Source: CAZEHS01 sp964511875
Lineage (GTDB): Bacteria; Bacillota; Clostridia; Peptostreptococcales; Acidaminobacteraceae
Direction of reading: 5' to 3'
Assembly (NCBI GenBank): GCA_964511875.1
Contig: CAZEHS010000134.1
Coordinates: 1 to 6,346 of the forward strand
Length of the DNA stretch: 6,346 nucleotides
The notes under the pieces are model-generated. The model was given only the letters and a program-made list of their open reading frames with translations. It was not told the DNA's origin and ran no database searches. Positions 6,251 through 6,346 of this stretch are shown here, piece by piece; positions within the stretch are counted from its first letter, which is position 1, and every line of letters starts with the position of its first letter. The position numbers and the translations under genes were made by a program.

Positions 6251-6282
6251 AATAGAAAACAGCCAGCTGTAACAGCTGACTG
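6251..6282 (-). terminator. Intrinsic terminator after tRNA-Gly
   Basis: On the minus strand, a 9- to 10-bp stem (6282-6273 with 6269-6260, one G-U pair) closes a three-base TTA loop and is followed by TTTTCTATT. It starts about 10 nt after the tRNA 3' end, so it should end the tRNA transcript and separate it from trkAH. Confidence 0.8.
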
Positions 6283-6291
6283 CCTTCTTGT

Positions 6292-6346
6292 TGGAGCGGA
6301 AGACGGGATTTGAACCCGCGACCCTCGCCTTGGCAAGGCGATGCTC
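6292..6346 (-). tRNA. tRNA-Gly (anticodon GCC), 3' part; 5' end outside the window
   Basis: The 55 visible bases read on the minus strand: D-stem 3' strand GAGC, anticodon arm TCGCC-TTGCCAA-GGCGA with anticodon GCC, a short variable loop, T arm GCGGG-TTCGAAT-CCCGT, acceptor 3' strand CTTCCGC (6302-6296), discriminator T, and an encoded CCA (6294-6292). The GCC anticodon reads GGC and GGU glycine codons. The acceptor 5' strand and most of the D arm are cut off by the window edge, so acceptor pairing cannot be confirmed. Confidence 0.95.

Noticed and set aside
6091..6336. 81-codon minus-strand frame across the tRNA and trkA leader
   Set aside because: It starts inside the tRNA-Gly gene (the RGSRVQIPSS-type peptide typical of translated tRNA T arms) and crosses the terminator.

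Overview
The window looks like chromosomal DNA of a low-to-mid GC Gram-positive anaerobe (Bacillota, probably Clostridia). The evidence is a T-box riboswitch in front of thrS, strong AGGAGG-type ribosome binding sites, a DUF3798-type lipoprotein and a tRNA gene with an encoded CCA end. Every supported gene lies on the minus strand, so transcription runs from high to low coordinates.

In transcription order: the 3' part of a tRNA-Gly(GCC) gene and its hairpin terminator (6346-6253); trkA (6119-4707) and trkH (4756-3311), which overlap by 50 bp and encode the regulatory and membrane subunits of a Trk potassium uptake system; a promoter 18 bp past the trkH stop (3293-3265); a T-box leader (about 3258-3021); a 106-bp inverted-repeat element (3007-2902) inside the thrS 5' untranslated region; thrS for threonyl-tRNA synthetase (2859-928); its intrinsic terminator (914-874); an AT-rich gap of about 560 bp (873-311) holding a good promoter, several dyad sequences and a possible scrap of an IS21-type transposase gene; and the first 103 codons of a DUF3798-family lipoprotein gene (310-1, continuing beyond the window).

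TrkA and TrkH should act together: TrkH forms the membrane pore and TrkA is the nucleotide-binding cytosolic gate. thrS is a separate housekeeping unit whose T-box lets RNA polymerase through when uncharged tRNA-Thr accumulates. I see no terminator between trkH and thrS, so trkAH transcripts probably run into the T-box as well.

Most of the window is ordinary core-genome material, and I did not find a new multi-gene system. The best items for a second look are the nearly perfect 31-bp inverted repeat built of 9-bp units between the T-box terminator and the thrS start, an alternative 12-bp pairing inside the T-box leader, the tandem dyads upstream of the lipoprotein promoter, and the possible IstA remnant.
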